Translations under genes and position numbers: made by a program
Notes under the pieces: model-generated
What the model was told of the DNA's origin: nothing
Seen by the model: the letters and a program-made list of their open reading frames with translations, nothing else
The model's database searches: none
Assembly (NCBI GenBank): GCA_963930775.1
Contig: OZ005694.1
Coordinates: forward strand, 10,680,899-10,744,898
Origin: Cliona cf. orientalis
Lineage: Eukaryota > Porifera > Demospongiae > Clionaida > Clionaidae
Direction of reading: 5' to 3'
DNA length: 64,000 nucleotides
Shown: positions 63,820-64,000 of the stretch, in pieces
Position numbering within the stretch: the stretch's first letter is position 1
How the letters are laid out: every line of letters starts with the position of its first letter

Positions 63820-64000
63820 ATGAAATTATTTGGATATCTTGCCATTTTTCTCTCTACTTTTGCTGTCATGGATGCAGTAGCTCAAATGATTTCTCTATTA
63901 CATGTCGCACTGACTTTCAATATCGAGCAGCCCACGACTGGATCCCCTATGCAAACGACACCAGCAGTGGCACTTGGAAGGTCCTCATTGATCAGTATGA
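63820..64000 (+). pseudogene. Receptor K: D-type receptor start with a 1 bp deletion, runs off the window
   Basis: ATG at 63820 starts a signal peptide (MKLFGYLAIFLSTFAVMDAVA). Directly after it GCTCCAAATG of receptor D reads GCTCAAATG, a 1 bp deletion that shifts the frame out of the Eph-type domain, although the following sequence (TTTCAATATCGAGC, GACTGGATCCCCTATGC) is otherwise intact. With the lost TATA box it is probably inactive. The rest lies beyond base 64000. Confidence 0.75.

Overview
The window looks like animal nuclear DNA, most likely from a sponge (demosponge-like). Genes are split by short GT-AG introns (often 50-70 bp). Intergenic DNA is AT-rich and packed with foldback elements, hAT-, Harbinger- and Mutator-like elements, a LINE and a Ty3/Gypsy element. 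The genes are metazoan in type: Eph-receptor ectodomains, a Ran GTPase family and somatomedin-B/7TM receptors. The sponge assignment is inference; there is no species marker in the window.

The locus is a decaying tandem array of one three-gene module: (i) an intronless SMB-domain 7TM receptor on the minus strand, (ii) an Eph-receptor-like type I membrane protein with NO kinase domain on the plus strand, and (iii) a Ran-like GTPase lacking the acidic C-terminal tail on the minus strand, convergent with (ii). Three 7TM copies (1-2053, 4159-6687, 24694-33089), about ten receptor copies or fragments (2605, 7394, 12815, 17484, 19756, 23125, 35946, 52656, 58735, 62334, 63820) and five Ran copies (10733-12248, 14223-17105, 38967-43598, 54066-56106, 60502-61970) are visible. 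Only receptor A (7394-10176, 654 aa predicted) is complete as a membrane form. Receptor D (19756-22372, 701 aa predicted) appears complete but stops before its transmembrane exon. Ran-1 to Ran-4 look codable; Ran-5 has a frameshifted C-terminus.

Layout: 0-12.3 kb, 7TM-1, a receptor remnant, then the cleanest module (7TM-2 / receptor A / Ran-1). 12.3-19 kb, receptor fragments B and C and Ran-2, whose intron 2 holds a ten-copy 152-156 bp minisatellite. 19-24.3 kb, receptor D and relic E. 24.3-43.6 kb, a second full module (7TM-3 / receptor F / Ran-3) broken by a 5.1 kb TIR element, a poly-A insertion, a 2.16 kb Mutator-like element, an hAT-like element and a LINE. 43.6-52.6 kb, a mobile-element island (hAT-like, LINE fragment, Mutator-like element carrying a captured ORF, Gypsy element). 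52.6-64 kb, three further receptor/Ran modules in decay and the start of another receptor.

How the genes may work together is inference. The receptor binds a ligand through its Eph-type domain but can signal only through a conserved tail of about 25 residues with a VELYEQE motif. The neighbouring Ran paralog and 7TM receptor have been co-duplicated with it. A birth-and-death array of kinase-less Eph-like receptors, one of them apparently secreted, is the most interesting candidate system here.
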